Origin: Candidatus Anaeroferrophillus wilburensis
GTDB taxonomy: Bacteria > Desulfobacterota > Anaeroferrophillalia > Anaeroferrophillales > Anaeroferrophillaceae
Length of the DNA stretch: 64,000 bases
NCBI GenBank assembly: GCA_016934315.1
Contig: JAFGSY010000014.1
Coordinates: 1-64,000 of the forward strand
Direction of reading: 5' to 3'
Made by a program: the position numbers and the translations under genes. The notes under the pieces are model-generated. The model ran no database searches, was not told the origin of the DNA, and worked only from the letters and a program-made list of their open reading frames with translations. Below are positions 41,540-50,768 of the stretch, one piece after another. Every line of letters starts with the position of its first letter. The first letter of the stretch is position 1.

Positions 41540-43681
41540 ATGTCGATCAAGAGTAAAATTTTCATCCTCCTTGCCCTTCTTGGCGTATTGTTTGTCGCCG
41601 TCAACGTTGCCATTCAGTATCAATGCATTCTTCCCGGATTTAAGACCCTGGAACAAAGGGAGAGCGAAAAAAACCTCAACCGGGCCGTCAAGGCGGTGGA
41701 GCGGGACCTGGAACATCTCAGCCTGCTGTGTTACGACTGGTCTGAATGGGATGACACCTATGATTTTGTTGCTGACGGCAACCAGGAATACATCGATTCC
41801 AACCTGGTACTGACCACATTCACCCACAATCGCCTGGCGTTGCTCTACATCATTGACCGATCCGGCAAGGTCATCTGGGGCAAGATTTATGACAAGGAGA
41901 TCGAAGAATTCATCACTCTGCCGGACTTCCCGGAAGATCAGTGGCCTGCCGATCACCCGCTCCTGGGGCACCGGCAGCCGGAAAGCGTCCTCAACGGCTA
42001 CCTGATGACCTCTGGGGGGGCGCTGACCCTTTCTTCCCGCCCCATCCTGCCCAGCATGGGAGACGGCCCCATCCGGGGAACCCTGATCATGGGCCGCTTT
42101 CTCTGCGACAACTGTATCCAGATGATGAGAGAACAAACCCAGGTTGACCTCAACGTCTGGTCATTCAACTGCGACACTCTGCCCCCGAACGTCTGCCTGA
42201 TCAAAGACCAGCTGACTCCCCGGCAACCGGTTCTTTTTCAGGAGAATGATAAAGTGACGTTCGGCTACACCTTCTTCCCTGACATTTTCGGCAGTCCGGC
42301 CATGATCCTCCAGGTTGCCACCCAACGGGACATTTTCAACAAGGGTCTTCAGGTCCTGAAAGCAAACGCCCTGGGAACCAGCATTGCCGCTTTGGCAACC
42401 ATCCTCTTCCTGGCCTTTCTGCTCCATTCCATTATCAGCAAACCCCTGACTGCATTGGAAACCACCTTGCAGTACATCAGCCGCAGCGGTACGTTGCAGC
42501 AGGTTGATGAAAAGCTGCTCACCCACGATGAGATCGGCATGCTGGGGATGGAATTCAATCGGATGATTATCCGGCTGCAAAATGATCTGGAGCGGCGAAA
42601 ACAGGCTGAACAGGCATTGGCAGCCAAGGAAACCCACCTGAACACCCTCCTGTCAACCGCTCCGGACGGCATTGTGACGGTTAACCATAAGGGCATTATT
42701 GAGTCGGCAAACCGGGCCATGGAGCTGATTTCCGGCTATGGGACCACGGAACTGCTTGGCAGACACCTTCTTTTTCTGATTCCAGCCCGTTACCAGGATG
42801 CCGTAAAGCAGGAAGTCAATGTATTCATTGCCGGTTCCGAGACCTCACTCGGCAGACAGGGGATGGAAATAACCGCCATGCGCAAGGATGGTTCCGAACT
42901 ACCGATTCACGTACTGGCCTGCACCATGGACATCGATCAGAAACATAAATATGCCTGTTTTATCCGTGATATATCGGAACTCAAAGAGTTGCACGACAAT
43001 CTGCTGCGCACCAGACATCTGGCCGCCATTGGTGAAATGGGTGCGTCCATTGCCCATGAAATTCGCAACCCCCTGGCCGGTATCAGCGGCGCCGTCCAGG
43101 TGCTGGTGGAAAACGCGCCAGCCGATTCCCCTGACCTGCACGTCCTCAACGAAATTCTCCAAATGGCCAGTCGGATGGAAAGCAGCGTTGACCAGATGCT
43201 GGAATTTGCCAAAGACTGGAATCCGGAAATAACCCGATGCGACCTAGTGGAACTCATTGACACTATCATCAGGGAGGCACGCATCAATAAAGATTTAAAA
43301 AACGCGACCATCTATTTCAAAGGGCCGGAAGCCTCTCCCTCCTGGGTTGATCCGGTGTTATTCAGTCAGGTACTGGTCAACCTGCTCCACAATGCTGCCG
43401 AATCCTTTGATGGCCCCGGAGAGATCAACTGCCTGCTGGAACGCCACGATCGGGAGACCATCATTACGCTCCAGGACAACGGCGCGGGAATGACCCCGGA
43501 AGTACTGGCAAAGGTTTTCAAGCCCTTTTTCACCACCAAAATTAAGGGCACCGGCCTGGGGCTGTCAATCTGCCAGAAAATCATTGAAAAACATGGCGGA
43601 TCCATTACCCTCAGCAGCACTGTAGGGGTCGGCACCAAGGCAGTAATCACCCTTCCGGGAAAAAAACTGCAGATCAGCTGA
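41540..43681 (+). CDS. CHASE4-HAMP-PAS histidine kinase
   Basis: A 713-residue membrane sensor. The first helix (about 8-28) and second helix (about 275-300) frame a periplasmic CHASE4-like domain with the hallmark YDWSEWDDTYDFV. A HAMP linker, PAS domain (about 370-490), HisKA (ASIAHEIRNPLAGISG) and HATPase (LLHNAAESF, DNGAGM, GTGLGLSICQKI) follow. The ATG at 41540 is preferred over a TTG 30 bases earlier. It lies about 100 bases after the soluble kinase gene and may be co-transcribed; both kinases could act on the single NtrC-type regulator nearby, which is inference. Confidence 0.87.
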   Translation: MSIKSKIFILLALLGVLFVAVNVAIQYQCILPGFKTLEQRESEKNLNRAVKAVERDLEHLSLLCYDWSEWDDTYDFVADGNQEYIDSNLVLTTFTHNRLALLYIIDRSGKVIWGKIYDKEIEEFITLPDFPEDQWPADHPLLGHRQPESVLNGYLMTSGGALTLSSRPILPSMGDGPIRGTLIMGRFLCDNCIQMMREQTQVDLNVWSFNCDTLPPNVCLIKDQLTPRQPVLFQENDKVTFGYTFFPDIFGSPAMILQVATQRDIFNKGLQVLKANALGTSIAALATILFLAFLLHSIISKPLTALETTLQYISRSGTLQQVDEKLLTHDEIGMLGMEFNRMIIRLQNDLERRKQAEQALAAKETHLNTLLSTAPDGIVTVNHKGIIESANRAMELISGYGTTELLGRHLLFLIPARYQDAVKQEVNVFIAGSETSLGRQGMEITAMRKDGSELPIHVLACTMDIDQKHKYACFIRDISELKELHDNLLRTRHLAAIGEMGASIAHEIRNPLAGISGAVQVLVENAPADSPDLHVLNEILQMASRMESSVDQMLEFAKDWNPEITRCDLVELIDTIIREARINKDLKNATIYFKGPEASPSWVDPVLFSQVLVNLLHNAAESFDGPGEINCLLERHDRETIITLQDNGAGMTPEVLAKVFKPFFTTKIKGTGLGLSICQKIIEKHGGSITLSSTVGVGTKAVITLPGKKLQIS

Positions 43682-43998
43682 CCCTCCCCCTTCAAGACTG
43701 CTCACCCTGACCACCGGCAGCAAAAGGACAGCAACCAGGCGCCGTTTGCCGGCAAACACCAGCGCGTCAACAGAAGCAACATTATTCTTGCCAAGCAATC
43801 ACCATTGCCACTATAGTGTCAACATCAGGATAAAGCGACTGCTGGCTGCCCTGAAAAGTCAAGACCCGGCTTTCTTTTGATAGATTGCCCATGGTACACT
43901 GTATATTTCATTGACGCTGTGCCCAAAGCGCGGTAACGTTGAGCCGAAAAGCAAACAAACAGCGAACCAACGACTCATAACTCCTGTTGATATGCAGC
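43682..43998. other. Intergenic region before HEAT/Hsp70 module
   Basis: A 317-base gap between kinase and HEAT-protein genes. A possible sigma-70 promoter is TTGCCA (43788-43793) and TATAGT (43812-43817) with an 18-base spacer. No gene is seen. Confidence 0.4.
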
Positions 43999-46044
43999 AT
44001 GCCTGAGCAACCAATCACCATCCCAACAGCTGAAATCATTACCGATCTGCTTATTGACAATTGGGAGTTACGGTGGCAGGTCCTGGATATCTTTCACCAG
44101 ACCAAATCCCGGGTTAAAAATTTTTCCCAAACCTCCCCCTATCACCGGTCGATCGCCAAGCTCTGCCATCAGATCATCAGCAACCTCCAGAGTGAAAACG
44201 ACCAAAACCTGCACACCATCACCCTGGCGGTTTATTTCCTGGGCGGCATGGAGCAGGTTTTCAGGCTGCTGAAAAAGCTTGATCTTGAAGCCCCGCCCCT
44301 GGCTCACGAGGAGTTCAAAACCCTGCAGGCAAAAATCCTCAAGGGCAACCGGGAACATACTATCTATGACTACTTTCTGCTGCTCTTTGGCACCGGAGAT
44401 TTTCCCGACAGCGCCCTGAGCCTGAGCATCAGATTTTTTACCTCCGATGAACTGGTCAGCCTTTTTTGTGCCATCTCTTCGCCTGTCCAACAGGCCCTGG
44501 CGTTCGATCTACTTATGCAGCGCTACCCCGGCACCAACCTGAACCACGTACTGACGGACAACAACCTGGCACTCCTGACCAGCAACCCCAGACTGCTGCC
44601 CCATCTCAAACTTCCCCTGGAACAAGATCTCTTAGCTACAGCAACCGACATGGCCCTGGAGCTCTTCAGACGGCAGCAACACCTTGAAGCGGCGGTGGGT
44701 GCCTGCGTGCAGTTGCAGATTACCAGTGCCATTCCTCAGATCAGCGCCCTGGTGAATGATAAGGAGATGCGTCCCATAGCCTTGGCCGCTCTCGGTCGCC
44801 TGGGATCAGAGGAATATCTTGGCACCCTGGTGGCGGCCGGCCGGTCATTCTTCAGCAGCAAAAAAACGGAAGCAGCCAACCTCCTGGGTGCCTACCAGGG
44901 ACAACAGGCTATAGAGTGCCTCAAAAAGCTCGCAAACTCCCGCAACCGAAAAATCAGGGAATATGCCCTTGCCTCCCTGGAGCAAACCGGACATCCTCAG
45001 GCACTAAGTGCCATGGTCAGCCGGTTCAGCAGTGCCGCCACCAAGGAAAAAAAGCAGATTCTGGCAATCATCGCCCGAACCCGCTGGCCGAACATCCCCG
45101 AATCACAAGGCGAGAGAATTGCCGCCCAGGCTACCGACAGCGCCCTGGCACCGGAGCTATTCCAGGCACTGGAGGCAATAGGGCATGGTGCGCTGCTCCT
45201 GGAAACACTGCAAACGTTTCAACAACCGCTCAAAACCGGGCACCAGAAAACCATGTGTCTCTTTCTCGGCCAGTATGCCGCCAAATCGGCGATCAGAAAA
45301 GCATTGCTGGCCCACTTGTTCCACCCTGACTGGGGATTTTCCTACCACCTGCTCTGCCGGATGCAAAGTCACCTGACCATCAGGGAGTTTCCCGCCCTCT
45401 TTCAGCTGCTCGAACTGCGGGAGTCCCATAAGCCGCTGACCATCAAGGAACGCCTTGAACTCGGTAAAGGCGATGATGAGTTCATCCCGGCCATGTGCCG
45501 CTACCTGAACCAGCACCCCCCGATAGCGGAACAGTTGCTTTTCGCCCTTACCAACCACATTTTGACCCGCAAGCCGCCGCTGAAACAGCATGAACTGACA
45601 ACCATTTTTGCCGGTCAGGAAAAAGGACTGCAGCGGTTGGTTAGTGAATCTCCCTTTGAAATGACTGAAGTTCCACCGGAAAACCTCTATATCCTGCTGC
45701 TCTTCTGCCGCTATCTAGATGAAATTACCGTTGACGGCGCCAGTTGTTTTGCGCTAGTAGTGAACCTTACCAGACGCTACAGTGGATTTTTCAGCCAGCA
45801 TATCTGGTCAATAATTTACGCGATTTTACAGGCGGAACGAACCACTACCGACACCGCCCTCCTGCCTTATCTTGATCAGCTGCTTGAGGTTCTTCGGGGA
45901 CGCGATGGCGTCATCGAACTGCGAACCATGGCCTTGACCATAAAAAAGCGGATATTTTCCATGTCCCGGGATTTGGTTGTTTTTATCGAGTCCTCACGCT
46001 ACCGTGATCTGCAAATCTTCAAGGTAGAGAAAATCCATGGGTAA
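43999..46044 (+). CDS. Large HEAT-repeat-like protein of Hsp70/Ycf46 module
   Basis: A 681-residue, mostly alpha-helical cytoplasmic protein with no signal peptide. Tandem helix pairs are clearest at about 225-345 (IPQISALVNDKEMRPIALAALGRLGSEE, AIECLKKLANSRNRKIREYALASLEQTG), typical of HEAT-like repeats. No enzymatic motif is visible and I do not recognise a named family for the whole chain. The last eight bases overlap the start of the Hsp70-like gene, so the two are translated together. It may be a scaffold or adaptor for the chaperone-like partner. An in-frame TTG 12 bases upstream is an alternative start. Confidence 0.7.
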   Translation: MPEQPITIPTAEIITDLLIDNWELRWQVLDIFHQTKSRVKNFSQTSPYHRSIAKLCHQIISNLQSENDQNLHTITLAVYFLGGMEQVFRLLKKLDLEAPPLAHEEFKTLQAKILKGNREHTIYDYFLLLFGTGDFPDSALSLSIRFFTSDELVSLFCAISSPVQQALAFDLLMQRYPGTNLNHVLTDNNLALLTSNPRLLPHLKLPLEQDLLATATDMALELFRRQQHLEAAVGACVQLQITSAIPQISALVNDKEMRPIALAALGRLGSEEYLGTLVAAGRSFFSSKKTEAANLLGAYQGQQAIECLKKLANSRNRKIREYALASLEQTGHPQALSAMVSRFSSAATKEKKQILAIIARTRWPNIPESQGERIAAQATDSALAPELFQALEAIGHGALLLETLQTFQQPLKTGHQKTMCLFLGQYAAKSAIRKALLAHLFHPDWGFSYHLLCRMQSHLTIREFPALFQLLELRESHKPLTIKERLELGKGDDEFIPAMCRYLNQHPPIAEQLLFALTNHILTRKPPLKQHELTTIFAGQEKGLQRLVSESPFEMTEVPPENLYILLLFCRYLDEITVDGASCFALVVNLTRRYSGFFSQHIWSIIYAILQAERTTTDTALLPYLDQLLEVLRGRDGVIELRTMALTIKKRIFSMSRDLVVFIESSRYRDLQIFKVEKIHG

Positions 46045-47554
46045 ACTGATATCAATCTTTTTCGGCAACGCCTTCATCCTTCCCTACGCCCAGGATGAAG
46101 GGAGCAAGAAGGTTGAGGCCATCCAACTCGATGACATCTCGGTGCCCATTGCCCTGAACAACCAATGGACCAATGAAAAAATCTATCCCATTCCGGCAAT
46201 GATCTGCTTTGACGATGATCGTATCTATTACGGTCATGAGGTCCGCAGCCATAAAAAGTTCTTCTCGCCCAGCACCTTTCTCTACATGAAGCAGTACATG
46301 GCCAAAAACCAGCATCTACCCCGCATCCTCGGCGACCAGGAAATCTCCATCTTCCAAGCTGCGGAAACCCTGATGATCAGCATTATTGACCGGATCAACG
46401 AATTATACGGGGCTGAAAACATCTCCATGTATGTCTTTCCGGTTCCTCCCAAGGCCTACGATATTTTTGCCCATTGGATTGAACAGTTCTGCTTCCGCAC
46501 TGGCCTGGTTAATTTTAAGATTGTCGATGGGGGGGTGTGTGCGCTGCTGGCCTACGGCCTCGGCCATGAGTTGGGAACCAACTTCATGTATCTTCTTTTC
46601 GGCCCCATGAGTCTTGACCTCTACATCCTCAAGGTCGAGGAAACCAACAGTGAACCACGACTGAAAAGTGTTCTGCTGGGGGGGATGAACAAGAACTATG
46701 GCAGCATCGACATCGACAAAACCCTGCAGGAGGAGCTGGCTGACTACCACATAAACCTGCGGCAGACCGGTCAGATTGTCCACCACCTGATTACTCACCC
46801 GGTCTACGAAGAAACCTTCAACGATCGCCCCTTGCGCTACACCCAAACCGAACTCCACACCTTGCTGGACGACAAGGGATACGGCCAGGAGCTGAAAAAT
46901 ATCCTCACAGATCTCATCGACCTTGCCTCGGGCATCGGGGTAACCTATGAAAGCGTCCAGTATGTCCTGTGCGCCGGTTCAAGCATCCAGATTCCCTATT
47001 ACCGCACCATCCTACAGTCATTCTTCGGCAATAAGCTGCTTTTTGACAAAGCCCATAACGCCATCCCGGTGGGAGCTCTGACCTACCTCCAGCGCCAGGA
47101 CGCCGGCAGCACGATCAGAGCCAATTATGCCCTTCGTAGCCGCACTGCCAAAGGTGAAGGATATAAGTTCGATATTATCATTCCCAAAGGCACCCCCTAT
47201 CCCACCCACCAAGGGGTGACGACCGTTATTGCCAACAGTTTTTTTGATGGCCAGCATGAAGTATCCCTGGATATCTTCCGCATGGATATCCCCGAATCCA
47301 CTGATGACCGGGAAATTGTCATGACCGAACATGGCACGCTCCAGGTTGAAGAACACATTCCTGAAGAGCAGAAAGTATTTACCAACGAGGCAAAACCAGA
47401 AATCATTAAAATCGATCCCCCAGGGAAAAGCGGTGAGCGACGGCTGGAGATTACCTTTGATGTCAGCATCAACAGGGATCTTCTGATTACCGTCAAGGAT
47501 TTGCGCCGCAATATGATTACCTGGAAACGCAAGAAATCCATCCGTTTGGAGTAA
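46037..47554 (+). CDS. Divergent Hsp70-like protein
   Basis: A 505-residue protein with actin/Hsp70-like organisation. The N-terminal phosphate loop, normally GIDLGTT, reads ISIFFGNAF. The second half of the ATPase contains YVLCAGSSIQIPYY, equivalent to the LvGGsSriP segment. Residues about 375-505 resemble a DnaK substrate-binding beta-sandwich (FDIIIPKGTPYPT, RRLEITFDVSINRDLLITVKD) with no alpha-helical lid or C-terminal tail. Loss of conserved nucleotide residues suggests an altered or absent ATPase. It lies in a module with a HEAT protein, a Ycf46-type AAA+ ATPase and Ycf35. Confidence 0.75.
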   Translation: MGKLISIFFGNAFILPYAQDEGSKKVEAIQLDDISVPIALNNQWTNEKIYPIPAMICFDDDRIYYGHEVRSHKKFFSPSTFLYMKQYMAKNQHLPRILGDQEISIFQAAETLMISIIDRINELYGAENISMYVFPVPPKAYDIFAHWIEQFCFRTGLVNFKIVDGGVCALLAYGLGHELGTNFMYLLFGPMSLDLYILKVEETNSEPRLKSVLLGGMNKNYGSIDIDKTLQEELADYHINLRQTGQIVHHLITHPVYEETFNDRPLRYTQTELHTLLDDKGYGQELKNILTDLIDLASGIGVTYESVQYVLCAGSSIQIPYYRTILQSFFGNKLLFDKAHNAIPVGALTYLQRQDAGSTIRANYALRSRTAKGEGYKFDIIIPKGTPYPTHQGVTTVIANSFFDGQHEVSLDIFRMDIPESTDDREIVMTEHGTLQVEEHIPEEQKVFTNEAKPEIIKIDPPGKSGERRLEITFDVSINRDLLITVKDLRRNMITWKRKKSIRLE

Positions 47555-47560
47555 TGCACC

Positions 47561-47773
47561 ATGAGCGAAAAACATCATCGGAAGAAAAGCCAGCCCGACC
47601 CTCCGGCAGCTCCTGCCTGTGAAGTGGACACCGTCCACATCAGCATCGGCACGAACGGCGAGATTAATGCCTGGGGCCTGGAGCAGGAATCCGAAGAAAC
47701 CATCCTCAAACGAACCGGCAACCAGAAGCTTGCCGACCGGCTGCTGAATATGTCCTATACACTTTGCGGATAA
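47561..47773 (+). CDS. Small conserved-module hypothetical protein
   Basis: A 70-residue protein beginning with a basic histidine/lysine-rich N-terminus and continuing DTVHISIGTNGEINAWGLEQESEE. The start lies six bases after the Hsp70-like stop with GGAG upstream, and the stop is 13 bases before the AAA+ gene. I do not recognise a family. Its tight spacing inside the operon supports it being real. Confidence 0.65.
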   Translation: MSEKHHRKKSQPDPPAAPACEVDTVHISIGTNGEINAWGLEQESEETILKRTGNQKLADRLLNMSYTLCG

Positions 47774-47786
47774 CGGGGGATAGCTG

Positions 47787-49274
47787 ATGAATTTTCTGGA
47801 ACATTTAAACGTTATCATGCGCAGCAACCATTCGCTGATCAACGTCGTCACTTATGAGGAGAACCGGTTTATCAACATGATGGCTGAGTCACCGCTGTTC
47901 AAGGATAAAAATATCATTCAATGGGATCTTGCCGACGGTTTCAAGGCCATTCAGGGCGATTTGTCACAAATAAAAAAGACTGACCGCCCTGACCCGCTTG
48001 TCTGCCTACGGGAAATTGACAAATCAAAGGTGAGCACCATTTTTATTTTGCGCGACTTTCATCACCACTACCGGGAAAGCATTGTCGTCCGAGCACTGCG
48101 CAATCTTCACTATGAACTGCAGTTTACAAAGAAAGTCATCATCATCCTGACCCCGGCGGCATCGCTGCCCCTCGAACTGCGTGAAGATGTGCTGCAAATG
48201 GAGTTGCCGCTCCCCACCTACGAGGAGATTGAAAAACAGCTTGAATCGATTATTGCCAGCACCTCCCAGCATCGGCCGCCGACCCCCCAATTACGGGAAA
48301 AACTGGTTGAGTCCACCCTGGGGCTGTCACTGGAAAACATCAAAACCCTGTTCGCCCAGATTATTATCACCCATAACGTCATCGATGAGCGGGCTATCGA
48401 GATCGTTCTCCAGGAAAAACGGAATATTATCCAAAAAGGTGAGATTCTGGAATTTTTTCCGGTGCGCGAGAGCCTCAATGATATCGGCGGCCTGGAAAAT
48501 TTGAAAAAGTGGCTGCGCAAACGGAGTAAGGTATTCACCCGTAAAGCCAAGGATTACGGCTTGCCGGCCCCCAAAGGAATTCTGATCATCGGCATCCAGG
48601 GAACAGGTAAAAGTCTGACTGCCAAGGCGACTGCCGGCCTGTGGAAACTTCCCCTGCTGCGCATGGATCTCGGCAAGGTATTCGGCAGCCTGCTGGGGGA
48701 ATCGGAGGGCAACCTGCGTAACGCCATCCGCCTGGCAGAAACCATCTCGCCCTGCATCCTCTGGGTTGATGAATTGGAAAAGGCTTTTGCCGGCTCCAGT
48801 GGCTCAGCCGGAGACAGCGGCACCTCCGCCCGTATCTTGGGGACCTTCCTCACCTGGATGCAGGAAAAGACCAAACCGGTTTTTATTATTGCCACCGGCA
48901 ATGATATTACCTTGCTGCCGCCGGAACTGATGCGCAAAGGCCGCTTTGATGAAATCTTTTTCGTTGACCTGCCATCCACCAGTGAACGTGAAGCAATTTT
49001 CAAGGTTCACCTTGAAAAGGTTCGACCTGTTATCCGTCAGTTCGATTTGGAAGAGCTGGCAGGTGCGACAGATAAGTACAGCGGCGCTGAAATTGAACAG
49101 ATTATTTATGACGCTATGTTCACCGCTTTTGATGACAACCAGCGGGAATTCACCGCCGATGACATTAAAGCCAGCATTCAGGAAATTATTCCCATTTCCC
49201 GGTTTATGAAGGAAAGGATTGAGGGCCTGCGTCAATGGGCGGTTTCCCGGACCCGCAAGGCCAACAGCGAATAA
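47787..49274 (+). CDS. ycf46: Ycf46-type AAA+ ATPase
   Basis: A 495-residue protein: an N-terminal alpha/beta domain (1-200) with the look of an inactive or modified AAA domain, followed by a full AAA+ core with Walker A GIQGTGKS (269-276), Walker B CILWVDE (about 322-328), and the second-region-of-homology arginines in PPELMRKGRFDEIFFVDLP. A C-terminal lid (YSGAEIEQIIYDAMFTAF) is present. Organisation and motifs match the cyanobacterial/plastid Ycf46 family, whose biochemical role is poorly known. GGGGGA lies before ATG. Next genes encode Ycf35 and DUF2997 proteins. Confidence 0.85.
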   Translation: MNFLEHLNVIMRSNHSLINVVTYEENRFINMMAESPLFKDKNIIQWDLADGFKAIQGDLSQIKKTDRPDPLVCLREIDKSKVSTIFILRDFHHHYRESIVVRALRNLHYELQFTKKVIIILTPAASLPLELREDVLQMELPLPTYEEIEKQLESIIASTSQHRPPTPQLREKLVESTLGLSLENIKTLFAQIIITHNVIDERAIEIVLQEKRNIIQKGEILEFFPVRESLNDIGGLENLKKWLRKRSKVFTRKAKDYGLPAPKGILIIGIQGTGKSLTAKATAGLWKLPLLRMDLGKVFGSLLGESEGNLRNAIRLAETISPCILWVDELEKAFAGSSGSAGDSGTSARILGTFLTWMQEKTKPVFIIATGNDITLLPPELMRKGRFDEIFFVDLPSTSEREAIFKVHLEKVRPVIRQFDLEELAGATDKYSGAEIEQIIYDAMFTAFDDNQREFTADDIKASIQEIIPISRFMKERIEGLRQWAVSRTRKANSE

Positions 49275-49336
49275 ACCATAATGGGGAAGAAGCCGCCCCC
49301 CTACGAATGACTGCCAAAGAGCACAAGGAGGTAGCA

Positions 49337-49714
49337 ATGTCTCATTTCACCAAGGTAGAAACAAAAATCACCGAACTGCTTTTTCTCAAGAAAGCCATCG
49401 CTGACATGGATCTCGCTTATCAGGAAGGCGATTTGAAAGCCAAAGGATGGCTGTGGAAAAAAGCCAAAGCCGACCTGCTGATTCCCACGAAAAGCGGCTA
49501 CGATATCGGCTTTAAATTCAACGGTTCTTCCTACGACGTGGTCGCCGACTGGGATTCCATCAACGATGTTTCCCAGGACACCTTTATTAACGAACTGAAT
49601 CAGCGCTATGCCTACAATGTCGTTTCCGATACCATGGCCCAGCAGGGTTTTACCATCGCTGAGGAAAAAACCGAAGACGGCACCATAAAGATGACCATGC
49701 GTAAGGCATCCTGA
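49337..49714 (+). CDS. ycf35: DUF1257 protein (Ycf35-like)
   Basis: A 125-residue protein beginning MSHFTKVETKITELLFLKKA with the DUF1257 hallmarks SGYDIGFKFNGSSYDVVADWD and QRYAYNVV, and a C-terminal TMAQQGFTIAEEKTEDGTIKM. A very strong AAGGAGGTAGCA site fixes the start; the longer open frame upstream is not coding. DUF1257/Ycf35 is conserved in cyanobacteria and plastids and has no established function. Its placement directly after a Ycf46-type ATPase and before DUF2997 is a recurring arrangement as far as I recall, suggesting a complex. Confidence 0.88.
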   Translation: MSHFTKVETKITELLFLKKAIADMDLAYQEGDLKAKGWLWKKAKADLLIPTKSGYDIGFKFNGSSYDVVADWDSINDVSQDTFINELNQRYAYNVVSDTMAQQGFTIAEEKTEDGTIKMTMRKAS

Positions 49715-49752
49715 TAAGAGAAACGATAGACATCCTATGGACGGAGATGATC

Positions 49753-49947
49753 ATGGAAGAGATACAGATTGAAATTGACCAGCATGGCAAGGTCCAGATA
49801 GAGGTTTCCGGGGTTGAGGGAGGAAAGTGCCTTGACTTAACCAAGACCATGGAACAGCTGCTCGGGGGGGAAATCAGTCAGCGTGAATTTACCCGGGAAT
49901 ACTATATTCAGAATCCCCTTACCCAGGAAGAAAAGGTCTCCGGCTAA
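49753..49947 (+). CDS. DUF2997 family protein
   Basis: A 64-residue protein with the DUF2997 pattern: IQIEIDQHGKVQIEVSGVEG, GKCLDLTKTMEQLLGG, and a C-terminal TREYYIQNP. The second of two in-frame ATG codons (49753) is best placed behind GGACGGAG. DUF2997 proteins usually accompany DUF1257 proteins, and here they lie 38 bases apart. Function unknown; probably a small partner of Ycf35. Confidence 0.82.
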   Translation: MEEIQIEIDQHGKVQIEVSGVEGGKCLDLTKTMEQLLGGEISQREFTREYYIQNPLTQEEKVSG

Positions 49948-49964
49948 AAACAACTATATTTTTC

Positions 49965-49992
49965 TTGACATCTGCCGATAATACGGTATATT
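49965..49992 (+). promoter_or_regulatory. Sigma-70 promoter for small membrane protein
   Basis: TTGACA (49965-49970) and TATATT (49987-49992) with a 16-base spacer, about 88 bases upstream of the next start codon. Confidence 0.65.
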
Positions 49993-50079
49993 CTTCTCAT
50001 ATGGTGCGGTAAAGGTTGATGGACGATTGTTCTACCATGCACCAGTATTCACAAAGCGGTGGGAAACCCGGGGGAAATC

Positions 50080-50466
50080 ATGTCATACCAGAATTACATG
50101 TCAGCTTATGCCGGCTACGCAGGTGATAGCAAGCCCTCCGCCATGGAGATCGTTCAGAGCATCAGTTTTTTGACCAAGCTTGGAGCGTTGTGCCTGCTGA
50201 CCGGAAAAATTTTCATGGTAGTTGCCATCGCCGCTGTGTTTATTCCGGCATTGAATGCCTACGCCATCCCCTGCACCATCATCTGGGGAACGCTGGTGTC
50301 AACAACGATTATTCTGTGTTCCGTTGATCACTATACCAAAAAACACAAAGCTGAGCTGGCAGCCGAAACCGACCCTACGATTGCCGCCTTGAATGCTCTC
50401 CAGTACAGCTACACCCCACAAGAACTGGACCACGACAAAACAGACCGTCAGCGGGTTGCTGCTTAA
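50080..50466 (+). CDS. Small two-helix membrane protein (copy 1)
   Basis: A 128-residue protein with CGGGGGAAATC before ATG. Two hydrophobic segments (about 32-58 and 62-88) enclose AVFIPALNAYAIP, followed by CSVDHYTKKHK and a polar tail. It is a clear paralog of the protein at 50769. No known family is recognised. It has its own sigma-70 promoter and terminator, so it is a single-gene unit next to the Ycf46/Ycf35 module. Confidence 0.68.
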   Translation: MSYQNYMSAYAGYAGDSKPSAMEIVQSISFLTKLGALCLLTGKIFMVVAIAAVFIPALNAYAIPCTIIWGTLVSTTIILCSVDHYTKKHKAELAAETDPTIAALNALQYSYTPQELDHDKTDRQRVAA

Positions 50467-50497
50467 AATAACACCGCTCCACCGACAATAACAAAAA

Positions 50498-50526
50498 GGG
50501 AAGCCTTCACCAGGCTTCCCTTTTTT
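50498..50526 (+). terminator. Rho-independent terminator
   Basis: A 9-bp stem (GGGAAGCCT / AGGCTTCCC), five-base loop and six T, directly after the first small membrane protein gene. Confidence 0.9.
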
Positions 50527-50768
50527 ATGTCATTTTTACTTCTAAAACAGATAAAAACTCATAATACAATATAACTCATAGTTAATATTCAATAAAAAAA
50601 AATTTTATAACACAGTTTTCACCTTGACTTTTAAAGTGAATATAGCTTAATTCACATTAAGCGATCCTCAATGAACAATGGGTCATAACTTGTTAAATAC
50701 TTAACAAGTTTAAAAAAAAACAACAAATTATTAGATGCAAGAAAGTGTTTCCATCAAGGGAGGTCGCC
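50527..50768 (+). promoter_or_regulatory. AT-rich regulatory region with perfect 24-bp palindrome
   Basis: This stretch is far more AT-rich than the rest of the window. It contains AACTTGTTAA (50687-50696) and its exact complement TTAACAAGTT (50701-50710) around ATAC. It also has GTGAA / TTCAC separated by ten bases (50636-50655), and TTGACT at 50624-50629 as a possible -35. It probably holds the operator and promoter of the gene at 50769. Confidence 0.5.
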
